A DNA stretch of 64,000 nucleotides from Robertmurraya sp. FSL R5-0851 (GTDB lineage Bacteria > Bacillota > Bacilli > Bacillales > Cytobacillaceae). The stretch spans positions 4,197,001-4,261,000 of the forward strand of contig NZ_JBBOOE010000001.1 in NCBI RefSeq assembly GCF_038002965.1, read 5' to 3'. This document shows, in pieces, positions 33,616 through 42,227 of the stretch (position 1 is the first letter of the stretch; each line of letters starts with the position of its first letter). The position numbers and the translations under genes were made by a program. The notes beneath the pieces are model-generated. The model worked only from the letters and a program-made list of their open reading frames with translations, had not been told where the DNA came from and ran no database searches.

Positions 33616-35070
33616 TTATTTCGCCAACAATCTGAGTCCAGTCTGCAGTTGCGTGTCATTGCTATCCTTCTTCATTTCTTCAACCACCGCACTCTGGAGA
33701 GCACTGGCTGTTTTGCTGTCAATTTTCCCCGTCATCTCTAAATCGTGTTGACGCTGGAAGGCCATGACGCTCGTTTCGGTACGGTCGTTAAAGTAGCCGT
33801 CCTCTCGACCTGGGTCAAGTCCAAGTGCCTTCAGCATTTGCTGGGCGTTTTTGATTTGCTCGTTGTTCATATCCTTTTCTAATGCCTCGGTGAGCTGGAG
33901 CGGATGCGTGTGATAGAGCTCCGATTGAACCACCTTCACATCGGGTTCAATTCCCTTTTTATGGATCCAATTTCCATCAGGAGTTAACCACTTAAACAGC
34001 GTCAGCTTAATATTGCTGCCATCTCCCATCGGCACAGCCTGCTGAACGGTTCCTTTTCCGAACGTGGTTTCCCCGATCAGTTGGAACCCTTCCGCTTCCT
34101 TTAATGCACCAGCAAGAATTTCCGAAGCTGAGGCACTACCTTTATCAATCAACACGGCAACAGGATAGTCTTTATCCTCCGTTAGGTTTGAAAAATAGCG
34201 CATCTTTTCACCATCTCGTTTTTCGATTTGAACGAATGGTTTTTCCTTTGACACGAATTCTTTTAGGATTTCCTCCACGCTTGATAACAGTCCACCTGGA
34301 TTGCCACGCACATCAATCAGTAATCCATCGATCCCTTGATCTTCAAGCGCCGTTAATTCCTTTTTAAACTCTTTTGCAGTATCCTCTGAGAACGTGGTAA
34401 TCTCCAGATACCCGATCTCCTTACCGTTTTGCTTTTTCACATCACTATGGACCGTGATTTGCGGAATTTCATCGCGCTTCACGTCGACAACGAGAGGCTT
34501 GGTTAAGCCACTACGTGCGATTTCTAGCTTCACCTTTGTTCCTTTTTCTCCGCGGATTTTAAGGGTTGCTTGATAAAGGTCTACCCCGTCCAAGCTTTCT
34601 CCATCCACCGATAAGATTTGGTCATTAGGGCGCAAGCCTGCTTTTTCGGCTGGCGAGTCTTTAAATGGGGACACGATGACGATTTTGCCATCAACCAGGC
34701 CTACTTCTGCCCCGATTCCTTCAAACGAGGATTCAAGTGTGCTGCTGAACTGCTTGGCCGTTTCTTTGTCCATGTATACCGAGTACGGATCGTCGAGTGT
34801 CGTGAGCATGCCTTGAATCGCACCCTCGATGAGCTTTTCTTGATCCACACTTTCTACATAACTGGTTAAAATTAACTCGTAGGCTTTTTCGACTTTGTCC
34901 AATTCTTCTAGATTGATAGACTGAGGGCTTCCCTCGTCGCTGCTTTTGGTATGTAACTCCACCTTGGACTCTGCCGCTAACGCACCGGTAAAGTGCAAAT
35001 ATCCATATGTTCCTCCAGCACCTGTTAGCAATGACCCTGTCATTAGCAAGGCAACCCATTTTCGATTCAT
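33616..35070 (-). CDS. ctpB: S41 carboxy-terminal processing protease
   Basis: In B. subtilis CtpB cleaves SpoIVFA in the space around the forespore and so triggers SigK activation. Here: a signal anchor (residues 1-28), an N-terminal domain, PDZ (about 105-185; GIGAEVGLVDGKIVIVSPFKDSPAEKAGLRPND), the S41 catalytic domain with Ser in GSASASEI and Lys in GKGTVQQ about 25 residues later, and a C-terminal peptidoglycan-binding domain (about 400-460; ALGLDPGREDGYFNDRTETSVMAFQ). The 484-residue length matches the family. GGGAGGA precedes the ATG. Confidence 0.93.
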   Translation of the reverse strand: MNRKWVALLMTGSLLTGAGGTYGYLHFTGALAAESKVELHTKSSDEGSPQSINLEELDKVEKAYELILTSYVESVDQEKLIEGAIQGMLTTLDDPYSVYMDKETAKQFSSTLESSFEGIGAEVGLVDGKIVIVSPFKDSPAEKAGLRPNDQILSVDGESLDGVDLYQATLKIRGEKGTKVKLEIARSGLTKPLVVDVKRDEIPQITVHSDVKKQNGKEIGYLEITTFSEDTAKEFKKELTALEDQGIDGLLIDVRGNPGGLLSSVEEILKEFVSKEKPFVQIEKRDGEKMRYFSNLTEDKDYPVAVLIDKGSASASEILAGALKEAEGFQLIGETTFGKGTVQQAVPMGDGSNIKLTLFKWLTPDGNWIHKKGIEPDVKVVQSELYHTHPLQLTEALEKDMNNEQIKNAQQMLKALGLDPGREDGYFNDRTETSVMAFQRQHDLEMTGKIDSKTASALQSAVVEEMKKDSNDTQLQTGLRLLAK

Positions 35071-35131
35071 GCAAAAATCCTCCCTAAAAGAAAAGCACTA
35101 ATTTTTTTCTGCATTAGCTTTTGTCGGTTTA

Positions 35132-35202
35132 AGGGTCTATTTCTCCTTCCACGAGCTGTTGTTGCTTTGCAACAAAGGCTCGCTACAGGAGAAACAGCCC
35201 CT
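35132..35202. repeat. Long imperfect inverted repeat upstream of ctpB
   Basis: A 71-nt segment folds into one hairpin: AGGGTCTATTTCTCCT pairs with AGGAGAAACAGCCCCT, and inner arms GAGC-TGTTGTTGC and GCAACAA-GGCTC pair around TTT. It lacks a T-tract. It lies in the 220-nt gap between the chemoreceptor and ctpB, 60 nt upstream of the ctpB start. Confidence 0.6.
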
Positions 35203-35213
35203 ATATTTAATAG

Positions 35214-35258
35214 TTATACAAAAAACACCTCACAAAGTTGTGAGATGTCTTTGTATAA
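35214..35258 (-). terminator. Terminator of the HD-GYP/chemoreceptor operon
   Basis: ACACCTCACAA and TTGTGAGATGT pair with one mismatch, extended by outer arms TTATACAAA and TTTGTATAA. On the minus strand the inner stem is followed by TTTTTTG. Confidence 0.75.
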
Positions 35259-35290
35259 CCACTATATGTGCGAGATGGACTAGTTATGAA

Positions 35291-36766
35291 TTAATTCCGG
35301 ACAACTAGGGTGGCTAGTTGTTCGGTTAAGGCTTCTAACTCTTTGAAAGATTCAACTACTTGGGTGATTTGGTTGGATTGTTCTTCGACGCTTGCTAGTA
35401 CTTCTTCTACTGCCGCACTGGACTGTTCAGACACACTGGATAGCGAGGAGATTTCCTCTAAAACCACTTCAGAGTTTTTAGAAAAATGAACAAGGCTTTT
35501 TTCTACTTCTTCTGCTTGCTGTAGTCCTTGCTTAGACGAGGCGAGCATGGACTGGAACGTTTGGCTTGTTTGCTTGGTCATTTCTAGTCCTTTTTCAACT
35601 GCCAGCTGGCCGCCTTGTACTTGGCCCGTTACTTGTACGGTCTTTCTTTGGATTCCATCTAGGATGGCTTCAATTTCATGTGTCGATGCCTGAGAAGTTT
35701 CTGCGAGTTTACGAACTTCCCCAGCTACCACGGCAAAGCCTTTACCCGCTTCACCCGCGCGTGCTGCTTCGATCGCTGCGTTTAGAGCAAGTAGATTCGT
35801 TTGATCGGTGACCTCTCTAATTTTTAAAACAATCGCCCCAATTTTTTGGGTTTGATCGTTGAGCTCTTTCATCAATTGACTTGTATTTTCGACTGAGTCA
35901 TATACATCCTTCATTTCTGTTTCGAGAGTGTGAATCTTCCCTGTCCCAACCTTCGACGTGTTCTCGGTTTCTAGCGAGATTTGATGAAGCGTTTGAGCAG
36001 ATGTCACGACGCTACGAATCATATCTCCTGACAATTGCATCGTTTCATTCATCCCAGTCACGGAGCTTGCTTGAGTCTCGATTCCTTTAGATATTTCGGA
36101 GAATGCTGAGGTCAGCTCGGAAGAAATTTGATTCGTTTTCTCGATGTTTCTTTTAAAAGAATGACTGAAGTTCTGTAGCACGCCTACCGACTCTTTTACT
36201 TTTTCTAGTAATTCATCCACCTGTTCTTTTCCGTGTTTTAACTCAATTCCGTCAGCTTCCATCTTTTGCGTTAACTTCGATGTGAGTCGCGCCTGTGTGA
36301 GGAACATGAGTAACGTCACAATATTGATGACATTTAATGAAATTAAGATAGACACGTCCGCTCCGTAAAACATTTGCTCATTAAACTTGATAAAGAAATA
36401 ATTGCTGAGAGCTAGTCCAATCACACCCGTTATGGCCATCGACCTCACTTGGTTATAAATCATAACCACCGCCAGAGCAAAATAGATCATTAAGTAGCTT
36501 GATAGCTTCGGAGAACTAGAAACCATAAAGAATATAAGAATCGCGATTCCTACAGCGACAATGTAATGAATATGTAGTGTAAACTTTTTGGTTACGGTAA
36601 ATATGGTAATTAGTGTGACCACTGACAAACCAACAATAGCAAACGTAACAATTCCCTTTGTGCTAACGTTTGCAGCAAAGTTACTAGCAAGCCCTAAGGC
36701 AAAGCAGATCCATAGTAGGATGGTAACCAGCTTGTTTCTTTCCTGCATATATTGAATTCTGTCCAT
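35291..36766 (-). CDS. Chemoreceptor-like protein with polytopic membrane N-terminus
   Basis: Start at 36766 ([13 protein letters not shown]), preceded by GGGGGGAAATG. The 491-residue protein has about six membrane helices in the first 180 residues and no extracellular sensor, then a coiled coil and the MCP signalling domain with [20 protein letters not shown] and [13 protein letters not shown]. Note VVAGEVRKL instead of the usual VVADEVRKL. It may sense a membrane or energy state. It follows the HD-GYP gene by 17 nt, so the two are co-expressed. Confidence 0.9.
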   Translation of the reverse strand: MDRIQYMQERNKLVTILLWICFALGLASNFAANVSTKGIVTFAIVGLSVVTLITIFTVTKKFTLHIHYIVAVGIAILIFFMVSSSPKLSSYLMIYFALAVVMIYNQVRSMAITGVIGLALSNYFFIKFNEQMFYGADVSILISLNVINIVTLLMFLTQARLTSKLTQKMEADGIELKHGKEQVDELLEKVKESVGVLQNFSHSFKRNIEKTNQISSELTSAFSEISKGIETQASSVTGMNETMQLSGDMIRSVVTSAQTLHQISLETENTSKVGTGKIHTLETEMKDVYDSVENTSQLMKELNDQTQKIGAIVLKIREVTDQTNLLALNAAIEAARAGEAGKGFAVVAGEVRKLAETSQASTHEIEAILDGIQRKTVQVTGQVQGGQLAVEKGLEMTKQTSQTFQSMLASSKQGLQQAEEVEKSLVHFSKNSEVVLEEISSLSSVSEQSSAAVEEVLASVEEQSNQITQVVESFKELEALTEQLATLVVRN

Positions 36767-36783
36767 ATCATTTCCCCCCATTG

Positions 36784-37848
36784 TTAATATGAAACAACAT
36801 CCTTTAAGGAGCGCGTACCGTCATAACGTAGATCCACATAATGATTATCGCCTAAATGTACAAGTGGACAATGTGGCCTATCTTCGTAAACCGTTATGAT
36901 TGTCCCTTGCTCCCCTGTATTTAACACGACTCTTTTTCCAACAAATTGGTCCATTAAGTATTTCGTAAACGGGACCGTAATGGCTGAATCAAACTTTCGC
37001 TTTGCGGTTTCTTCCATTAAAATCATGACAGCAACGATCGGTGACTGTTCTCCCTTATACGGACGGACCGCTGTGATGGCGTCATATGTATCAGCAACTG
37101 ATATGATTTGGGCATGTAAAGGGATAACATCTTCACGAACTCTATACGGATACCCTGAACCATCTATTCTCTCATGGTGCATAAGTGTACCCATAATCAC
37201 CTTCGAGCGAGTCTCACCCATTTTTTTCAGAATTTGTACCCCTTCAACGGTATGGTTTCGGATCAGCTCCCATTCTTCCGGATCTAGTTTTCCGTTCTTT
37301 TTTAACACCGAAAGTGGGATCGCAAGCTTTCCGATATCATGCAGTATCCCTGTTTCTCCAAGAAGCAGAATTTCTGCTTTATCCATTTTTAGTAGCTTTC
37401 CAATAATGGAAGAGACAACCGCCACATTTAACGAATGAACATACGTAAATTCATCATCTTTCCTAAGGAGCTTGAGTAGTTCGAAATGCTCATCTTCCGC
37501 TACAATCGTATTCAACATCGGTGTATACATATGCTCGAGCTTTTGTAATGGTTGATTGGAAGCGCTACCATTAATAGTTGCCTCTAAATCTTCGAAAATC
37601 ATTTTTAACTGTCCAAGAGATTCCTTATAGTTCTGCTCTAATTTTTCTACACTAATAGACGGTTGGTTAATGAAACACGTCTCCAAGCGTAAATTGTTAT
37701 GATGCAAGTGACTTTGTAAAACAAAGATATGTCTTTCGTTTAATATTGTTCCTTTTCGTAGTAGTGGAATAGATTTGTTCTTTGCAAACACATCTTCCGC
37801 TAGCACCGATCCTACAAATTCTAAGGAAAGACTCCCCTCTGTTGACAT
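36784..37848 (-). CDS. HD-GYP domain c-di-GMP phosphodiesterase-like protein
   Basis: Start at 37848 ([13 protein letters not shown]) with GGGGTG upstream. The 354-residue protein has an N-terminal region of unknown fold (1-150) and an HD-GYP domain: [28 protein letters not shown] (HD), and [12 protein letters not shown] (HHE and GYP), with further [11 protein letters not shown]. All metal-ligand positions visible are kept. It would degrade c-di-GMP. The last ~45 residues ([16 protein letters not shown]) look like a small beta domain common in Bacillus HD-GYP proteins. First gene of an operon with a chemoreceptor. Confidence 0.92.
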   Translation of the reverse strand: MSTEGSLSLEFVGSVLAEDVFAKNKSIPLLRKGTILNERHIFVLQSHLHHNNLRLETCFINQPSISVEKLEQNYKESLGQLKMIFEDLEATINGSASNQPLQKLEHMYTPMLNTIVAEDEHFELLKLLRKDDEFTYVHSLNVAVVSSIIGKLLKMDKAEILLLGETGILHDIGKLAIPLSVLKKNGKLDPEEWELIRNHTVEGVQILKKMGETRSKVIMGTLMHHERIDGSGYPYRVREDVIPLHAQIISVADTYDAITAVRPYKGEQSPIVAVMILMEETAKRKFDSAITVPFTKYLMDQFVGKRVVLNTGEQGTIITVYEDRPHCPLVHLGDNHYVDLRYDGTRSLKDVVSY

Positions 37849-37984
37849 TATATTCACCCCTATAGTTCGAATTCCCCATGCAATTATTACCATTATAGTA
37901 CCAAATTCTAGATTTGAGTATAGGAATGGAGGAGGTTTTATTTTGTAATCCTCAAAATATTTCTACAAAATTCGACGTTGACAT

Positions 37985-38011
37985 AAAAAAAGAAGAGGGA
38001 GTTCCTCTTCT
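37985..38011 (-). terminator. Terminator of the SbtA/carbonic-anhydrase-like operon
   Basis: AGAAGAGG and CCTCTTCT form a perfect 8-bp stem with a 5-nt loop; the minus strand continues with seven T. Confidence 0.85.
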
Positions 38012-38014
38012 ACT

Positions 38015-38482
38015 TTAAGAAACCACTTTGATTTCGTTTGTCTCTGTATTAACAATAAACCCTTGGACCAGTATGGATCTTGGAATTAGTGGATGCTTTT
38101 TTATTAATTCTACACTGCTCTTTATTTTGTCCCTAGTAATCTGTGGCCCTTTTAACCAGTTGATTGTACTACCTCCACCAAAGTGGATATAATCAAGTGT
38201 TTCGATTACTTGTTTAGTAACACCTGATTTTTCTAACCTAACCATAAGGTCCTCCTCAGAAATGCTTGATTTATTTTCGTCTCCTATCACATAAATCTCT
38301 ACTACATTTTCAGTGTTTATCGCTAAAATAATATCCCTAACTAAGCACCCATACGGTTGGGATATTACTTCCCCTAAACTAGTGAAGATTAGTAGTTCTT
38401 CCGTGTCTCTTTGTGTAATTTTTGGAATGAATTGTAGCATTTTCTCATTGAAACCTGTTATGATTAATGTCTTTTTTATCAT
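38015..38482 (-). CDS. Beta-carbonic-anhydrase-like protein without zinc ligands
   Basis: Start at 38482 (MIKKTLIITGFNEKML); GGGGGAA lies 6 nt upstream. The 155-residue protein follows the beta-carbonic anhydrase layout: the segment LLIFTSLGEVISQPYGCLVRDIILAINTENV..IYVIGDE matches the RNAG...S..RSLL...LGV..I.VVGH region of the family. However the first CxDSR motif is replaced by TGFNEKM and the GHxxCG motif by GDENKSS, so the zinc-binding Cys, Asp, His and Cys are all missing. It should not be an active hydratase. It begins 12 nt after the stop of the SbtA-like gene, pointing to a regulatory or binding role for that transporter. Confidence 0.65.
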   Translation of the reverse strand: MIKKTLIITGFNEKMLQFIPKITQRDTEELLIFTSLGEVISQPYGCLVRDIILAINTENVVEIYVIGDENKSSISEEDLMVRLEKSGVTKQVIETLDYIHFGGGSTINWLKGPQITRDKIKSSVELIKKHPLIPRSILVQGFIVNTETNEIKVVS

Positions 38483-38494
38483 AAACACTTCCCC

Positions 38495-39505
38495 CTATTG
38501 CATCCATTTGGCTATTTCATAATATACAGGTATGCCGAGAACAAGATTAAATGGGAACGTTACTCCTAAAGATAAACCAAGATATATCGACGGGTTTGCT
38601 TCAGGAACTGAAGTTTTTAAAGCTGCTGGAGCTGCGATATAAGATGCACTTCCTGCCAAAACTCCCATTAAGGTAGTTCCTCCTAAGGAGAGACCTACGA
38701 AGTTCCCTATAAAGATGCCCAAAATTCCGAATAGAAGCGGAGTGAGCAATCCAAATAATAGTAATTTCATACCATGTTTTTTTACTTCCGGTAACCGTTT
38801 CCCTGCAACTAAACCCATATTTAACAGAAAAAGGATTAAAATACTGCCGTATAAATCAATAAAAAGAGGTTTGACTGTTGAAACAGCACGTTCACCGAGA
38901 AATAGACCAATGAATAAGCTCCCTACTAAAAGGATAATACTTTTTCCAAAAATACTTTCTCTTAACACTTCTCTATTAAGCAAGCCTGCTGATGATGGAG
39001 GAAGGAACCCAAGAGTCCGGGTAGAAAATGCTCCAGTTCCCTTATTAGCCTCTAATATTTTATATAAAAGCAATGACACTAATATAGCCGGGCTTTCCAT
39101 AAGTACAACAATCGCATTCATAAAGCCTTCATAAGAGGTTCCATTTTTGTCTAAAAAGGTAAGTGCAGCACCGTAGGTAACTATGCTTATAGAGCCATAT
39201 GTAGCTGCCAACCCAATGGAATTTTTCACATCCATCTGAATGAATCTTAGAATAAATAGTGTAAGAAAAGGGATGATACCCCCGATAAATAGAGCTCCTA
39301 GAATAGGACCGACAACCGTCTCTATAGAATAATGGGAGAGTTCTATTCCCCCTTTTAAACCAATCGCGATTAATAAATAAATACTTAATGCTTCGCTTAG
39401 ACCATTAGGAATTTTCAGATCAGATTTTACTATTGCTGCAAGTAAACCTAATAGGAAAAATAACACCACTGGCGAAAGCAAATTTTGAATTATGATTTCC
39501 TTCAT
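38495..39505 (-). CDS. SbtA-like sodium-dependent bicarbonate transporter (DUF897)
   Basis: A 336-residue protein with ten hydrophobic segments in two inverted halves. Sequences LSEALSIYLLIAIGLKGGIEL, GLAATYGSISIVTYGAALTFL and GVLAGSASYIAAPAALKTSVPEANPSIYLGLSLGVTFPFN are the family's substrate-site regions (given separately, about residues 36-56, 98-118, 280-320). Cyanobacterial SbtA takes up bicarbonate with Na+ and is controlled by the PII-like SbtB. Here the partner gene downstream encodes a carbonic-anhydrase-like protein. The substrate in this organism is inferred. It is preceded by a long leader with an internal terminator. Confidence 0.85.
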   Translation of the reverse strand: MKEIIIQNLLSPVVLFFLLGLLAAIVKSDLKIPNGLSEALSIYLLIAIGLKGGIELSHYSIETVVGPILGALFIGGIIPFLTLFILRFIQMDVKNSIGLAATYGSISIVTYGAALTFLDKNGTSYEGFMNAIVVLMESPAILVSLLLYKILEANKGTGAFSTRTLGFLPPSSAGLLNREVLRESIFGKSIILLVGSLFIGLFLGERAVSTVKPLFIDLYGSILILFLLNMGLVAGKRLPEVKKHGMKLLLFGLLTPLLFGILGIFIGNFVGLSLGGTTLMGVLAGSASYIAAPAALKTSVPEANPSIYLGLSLGVTFPFNLVLGIPVYYEIAKWMQ

Positions 39506-39821
39506 ATAAATCCCCCTATTTTTAATAAAAAAAACGATAACAATGGAAAATGACCTTCCACCTTTTTACTCTTGGCTAGCTAAAAAGCCTTCCGAGAATC
39601 TCCCTTTATTTTGTTTGATTCTCCTTATTCCTTCCAACAAAAAAAGGTATATTTCCCAAGACTGCACTACTCCAGAAAATATACCGATTTATATTCCTTT
39701 TCCTTCATCTTTATTAGGATCTATTTTTCATATAGCCAATAAAAGTATTAGCTAGATGCTAAATATACCTATTCTTTTAGAAGTATAAAGCAATGATCTC
39801 TCGTTTGTTTAAAATTGATTT
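39506..39821 (-). promoter_or_regulatory. Long structured 5' leader of the SbtA-like gene (candidate cis-regulatory RNA)
   Basis: About 315 nt lie between the predicted start point (near 39821) and the SbtA ATG, with no gene inside. On the minus strand it contains GGTATATTT (39769-39761), a second GGTATATTT (39685-39677) that pairs with AAATATACC (39654-39646) and is followed by seven T, and a further hairpin GAGAATC/GATTCTC (39594-39623). A duplicated 5' stem arm allows alternative pairings. It fits no riboswitch or T-box class that I recognise. Confidence 0.5.
39639..39685 (-). terminator. Intrinsic terminator inside the SbtA leader
   Basis: GGTATATTT and AAATATACC form a perfect 9-bp stem, followed on the minus strand by TTTTTTTG. 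It stands about 140 nt before the SbtA start and about 140 nt after the predicted promoter. It could also end transcripts from the esterase gene. Confidence 0.65.
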
Positions 39822-39827
39822 GAAATC

Positions 39828-39856
39828 ATTATATCCGTGTGAGGGAAAAAATTCAA
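39828..39856 (-). promoter_or_regulatory. SigA promoter upstream of the SbtA leader
   Basis: Minus strand TTGAAT (39856-39851), 17 nt, TATAAT (39833-39828). A near-consensus promoter just after the esterase stop. Confidence 0.7.
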
Positions 39857-39891
39857 TAGTAATTTAAAAAAATTTTAAATATTCACTTCTA

Positions 39892-40656
39892 TTATCTTAA
39901 CACGAGTTCCTTCGCTACTAACTGTTGAATGAACTGATGCCCACTTTTCACAATTTGGTCCTTGTCATAATCCATAGAAGCCACATGGAAGGAATTAGGC
40001 AACTTGAGTCTTTCCGTATTAGTAGATCGTACCGTTTGAAGAATATAATCGGTATTTTCAGGTGGAACCACATGGTCCACACTTGAGCGCATACCTAAAA
40101 CCGGGCTATCGATCTCAGGAAGAATGCTTATCGTGTCCTCCATGACCTTTTGTAGTTCATGAATTGCTTTTAATGGTACCTTTGAATAAGTAATTTCATG
40201 AACACCACTTGCCTTGATATCTGGTTCTGACTCATTCAAGAACCGTGGTTCAACCTGATCTTTTAAATAATCGTAGGCTGGTACTTCCAAAGCCGCATTT
40301 ATTAAAAGGAGTCCCTTGATCTCTTTGTGACGATGAGCTAAACGCAGTGATAGTGTTCCACCCATGGACTGCCCGATCACAAAAATATGTGAACAATGTT
40401 GTTTTAGTTGTACATACGCTTTTTCTAATGAAGCGAACCAGTCTTGATAAGAGCACACTTCCATATCTTTATAATGAGTTCCGTGTCCTTTTAATCTAGG
40501 AGCTAACACCGAATACCCTAATCTTGCAAACTCTTCCCCAATATACCGTACACTTTGAGGTGTCCCAAGAAATCCATGAGATATTAGTACTCCTACTTCA
40601 CTTCCCTTGAAGAAAAATTCTTCCGCTCCCTCGATAACCGGATATGTTTCTGCCAT
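39892..40656 (-). CDS. Carboxylesterase, Est30/YvaK-like alpha/beta hydrolase
   Basis: Start at 40656 (MAETYPVIEGAEEFFF): GGAGG lies 8 nt upstream and itself overlaps an earlier in-frame ATG. The 254-residue protein has the nucleophile elbow GQSMGG, the oxyanion region ISHGFLGTPQS, Asp in SVDHVVPPENT and His in NSFHVASMD. This is the Geobacillus Est30 family of small cytoplasmic carboxylesterases acting on short- to medium-chain esters or monoacylglycerols. Single gene. Confidence 0.9.
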   Translation of the reverse strand: MAETYPVIEGAEEFFFKGSEVGVLISHGFLGTPQSVRYIGEEFARLGYSVLAPRLKGHGTHYKDMEVCSYQDWFASLEKAYVQLKQHCSHIFVIGQSMGGTLSLRLAHRHKEIKGLLLINAALEVPAYDYLKDQVEPRFLNESEPDIKASGVHEITYSKVPLKAIHELQKVMEDTISILPEIDSPVLGMRSSVDHVVPPENTDYILQTVRSTNTERLKLPNSFHVASMDYDKDQIVKSGHQFIQQLVAKELVLR

Positions 40657-40753
40657 CTGTTTCGCCTCCATTAGTAAGCAGTTTAATTTTTATCTGTTAC
40701 TATACTATAATTCATATTATACCTATCTGTAAACTAGGAATTAAAAAATAATT

Positions 40754-40802
40754 TAAAAAGCGCAACTTGTATCTACTCAGAGAGTAGGCAAAAGCTGCGC
40801 TT
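40754..40802 (-). terminator. Terminator of the M23 hydrolase gene
   Basis: On the minus strand AAGCGCA pairs with TGCGCTT, with an inner CTACTC/GAGTAG stem, then TTTTTAAATTATTTT. Confidence 0.75.
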
Positions 40803-40811
40803 AGTTTGTTC

Positions 40812-42116
40812 TTATAGTGGTACAATTCCAGACGGATTAATCGCATTAGACTTCGATGCATTCCATCCACCACGGTGAAGCTCGAAGTGTAAATGCTGGC
40901 CATAGGAATCACCTGTGTTACCCATGTTTCCAATAAATTGACCTTTAGATACAACTTGTCCTTCACCCACGGCACGGCTGCTTAAGTGAGCATAGACCGT
41001 TGTATAGGTTTGACCGTTAATGCTGTGTGCAATAAAGATCGCATTTCCGTAACTAGATGAGTAGTACGAACGAATAACTACCCCATCTGCTGCTGATACA
41101 ACAGGAACCGTTCCTTTTGCAGCAAGGTCAACCCCTGCATGCAATTTACCCCAACGAACACCAAATCCTGAAGACAGGTAACCCGCTGATGGTCTTGTGA
41201 AAGATCCACCGGATACAGCTGGAGCTGAAACGGTACTGCCTCCGCCGCTACTTTCTGTACTTCCGCCACCACCTGACGAATTGTTTGCGGCTGCTGCTGC
41301 GGCCGCCGCTGCCGCTGCTGCAGCTTCAGCAGCTGCTTTGGCCTGACGTTCTTGCTCCATTTGAATGGCTTTTTGCATCGCAGCAGCTTGATTAGCTAAA
41401 ATCGACTGCTCTTCTGCTAGCGCCATTTTATGGTCATGAAGTTCGGTCTCTTCTTGTTGAAGAGTCGCCATTAACTTGTCCTTTTCAGCCTTTTGTGATT
41501 CAAGGCTCTTCTTCATTCCTTCAAGGTCAGCAAGCATTGTTTCTAATCCAGCAAGCTTGTCCTCTACTTCTTTTTTCTTAGCTTCAAGTTCTTCTTTATC
41601 TGCTTGATGCTCTCTTAAAATATCTTGGTCGGCTTCTACAATGGTTGCTACCGCACTCATGCGGTCGATAAAGTCTGAAAAGCTCTTTGCCCCCATCAAT
41701 ACATCGATATAACTAACCATACTTCCGTTTTCCTGGAAGTTACGAGCACGGTCCTTTAGCAATTCATTTCTCTTTGCAATACGCTCTTCAAGAACAACGA
41801 TTTCTGCTTTTAATGTTTCAATTTCAGCCTTTGTGTTCTCGATTTCCACGTTCTTTTCAGCAATCTTATTTTCCGTATCGGTTACTTTCATATCAATCTC
41901 TTTAATTTGAGCTTGAATAGAAGACTGTTGGGCTTGATTTTCAGATAGCTTTTGTTCTGCTTCATCAATCTTCGTTTCTACTTCTGATTTTTCCTCTTGA
42001 ATTTGACTCTTTTCTTCTTGAAGGTCCTGAAGTGTGTTCGCCTTTACTGGAGAGACAAGAACACTTCCGAAACCTATTGCAGCAGCAAGTGTGACATATG
42101 TTATCTGTTTTTTCAC
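40812..42116 (-). CDS. Coiled-coil M23 peptidoglycan hydrolase next to ftsEX
   Basis: Start is GTG at 42116 (VKKQITYVTLAA) with AGGAGAA upstream. The 434-residue protein has a signal peptide (1-27), a long Glu/Lys/Gln-rich coiled coil (about 28-255, PcsB/EnvC-like), a low-complexity Ala-, Gly- and Ser-rich linker (about 255-300) and a C-terminal M23 (LytM) endopeptidase domain with zinc ligands in HAGVDLAAKG and GQHLHFELH. It lies 110 nt downstream of ftsX in the same orientation. FtsEX is known to activate coiled-coil hydrolases (EnvC, PcsB, CwlO), so this is the likely FtsEX-dependent enzyme here. Confidence 0.9.
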   Translation of the reverse strand: MKKQITYVTLAAAIGFGSVLVSPVKANTLQDLQEEKSQIQEEKSEVETKIDEAEQKLSENQAQQSSIQAQIKEIDMKVTDTENKIAEKNVEIENTKAEIETLKAEIVVLEERIAKRNELLKDRARNFQENGSMVSYIDVLMGAKSFSDFIDRMSAVATIVEADQDILREHQADKEELEAKKKEVEDKLAGLETMLADLEGMKKSLESQKAEKDKLMATLQQEETELHDHKMALAEEQSILANQAAAMQKAIQMEQERQAKAAAEAAAAAAAAAAAAANNSSGGGGSTESSGGGSTVSAPAVSGGSFTRPSAGYLSSGFGVRWGKLHAGVDLAAKGTVPVVSAADGVVIRSYYSSSYGNAIFIAHSINGQTYTTVYAHLSSRAVGEGQVVSKGQFIGNMGNTGDSYGQHLHFELHRGGWNASKSNAINPSGIVPL

Positions 42117-42227
42117 TCCGATTTCTCCTTCCAAATGCTAAGTTAGTCGTTCGATAGACAGATAGATTCTAGTCTATTAATCTAGTCATTTTTTATGTAG
42201 AAAAGGAAAAAAGAACATTCCTTTTCC

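Noticed and set aside
39543..39755. 70-residue plus-strand open frame in the SbtA leader
   Set aside because: No ribosome binding site and no motif; it lies in the structured leader of the minus-strand gene.
41280..41340. Alanine-coding GC-rich run as a frameshift or foreign segment
   Set aside because: It is a low-complexity linker between coiled coil and M23 domain, in frame and common in this protein type.
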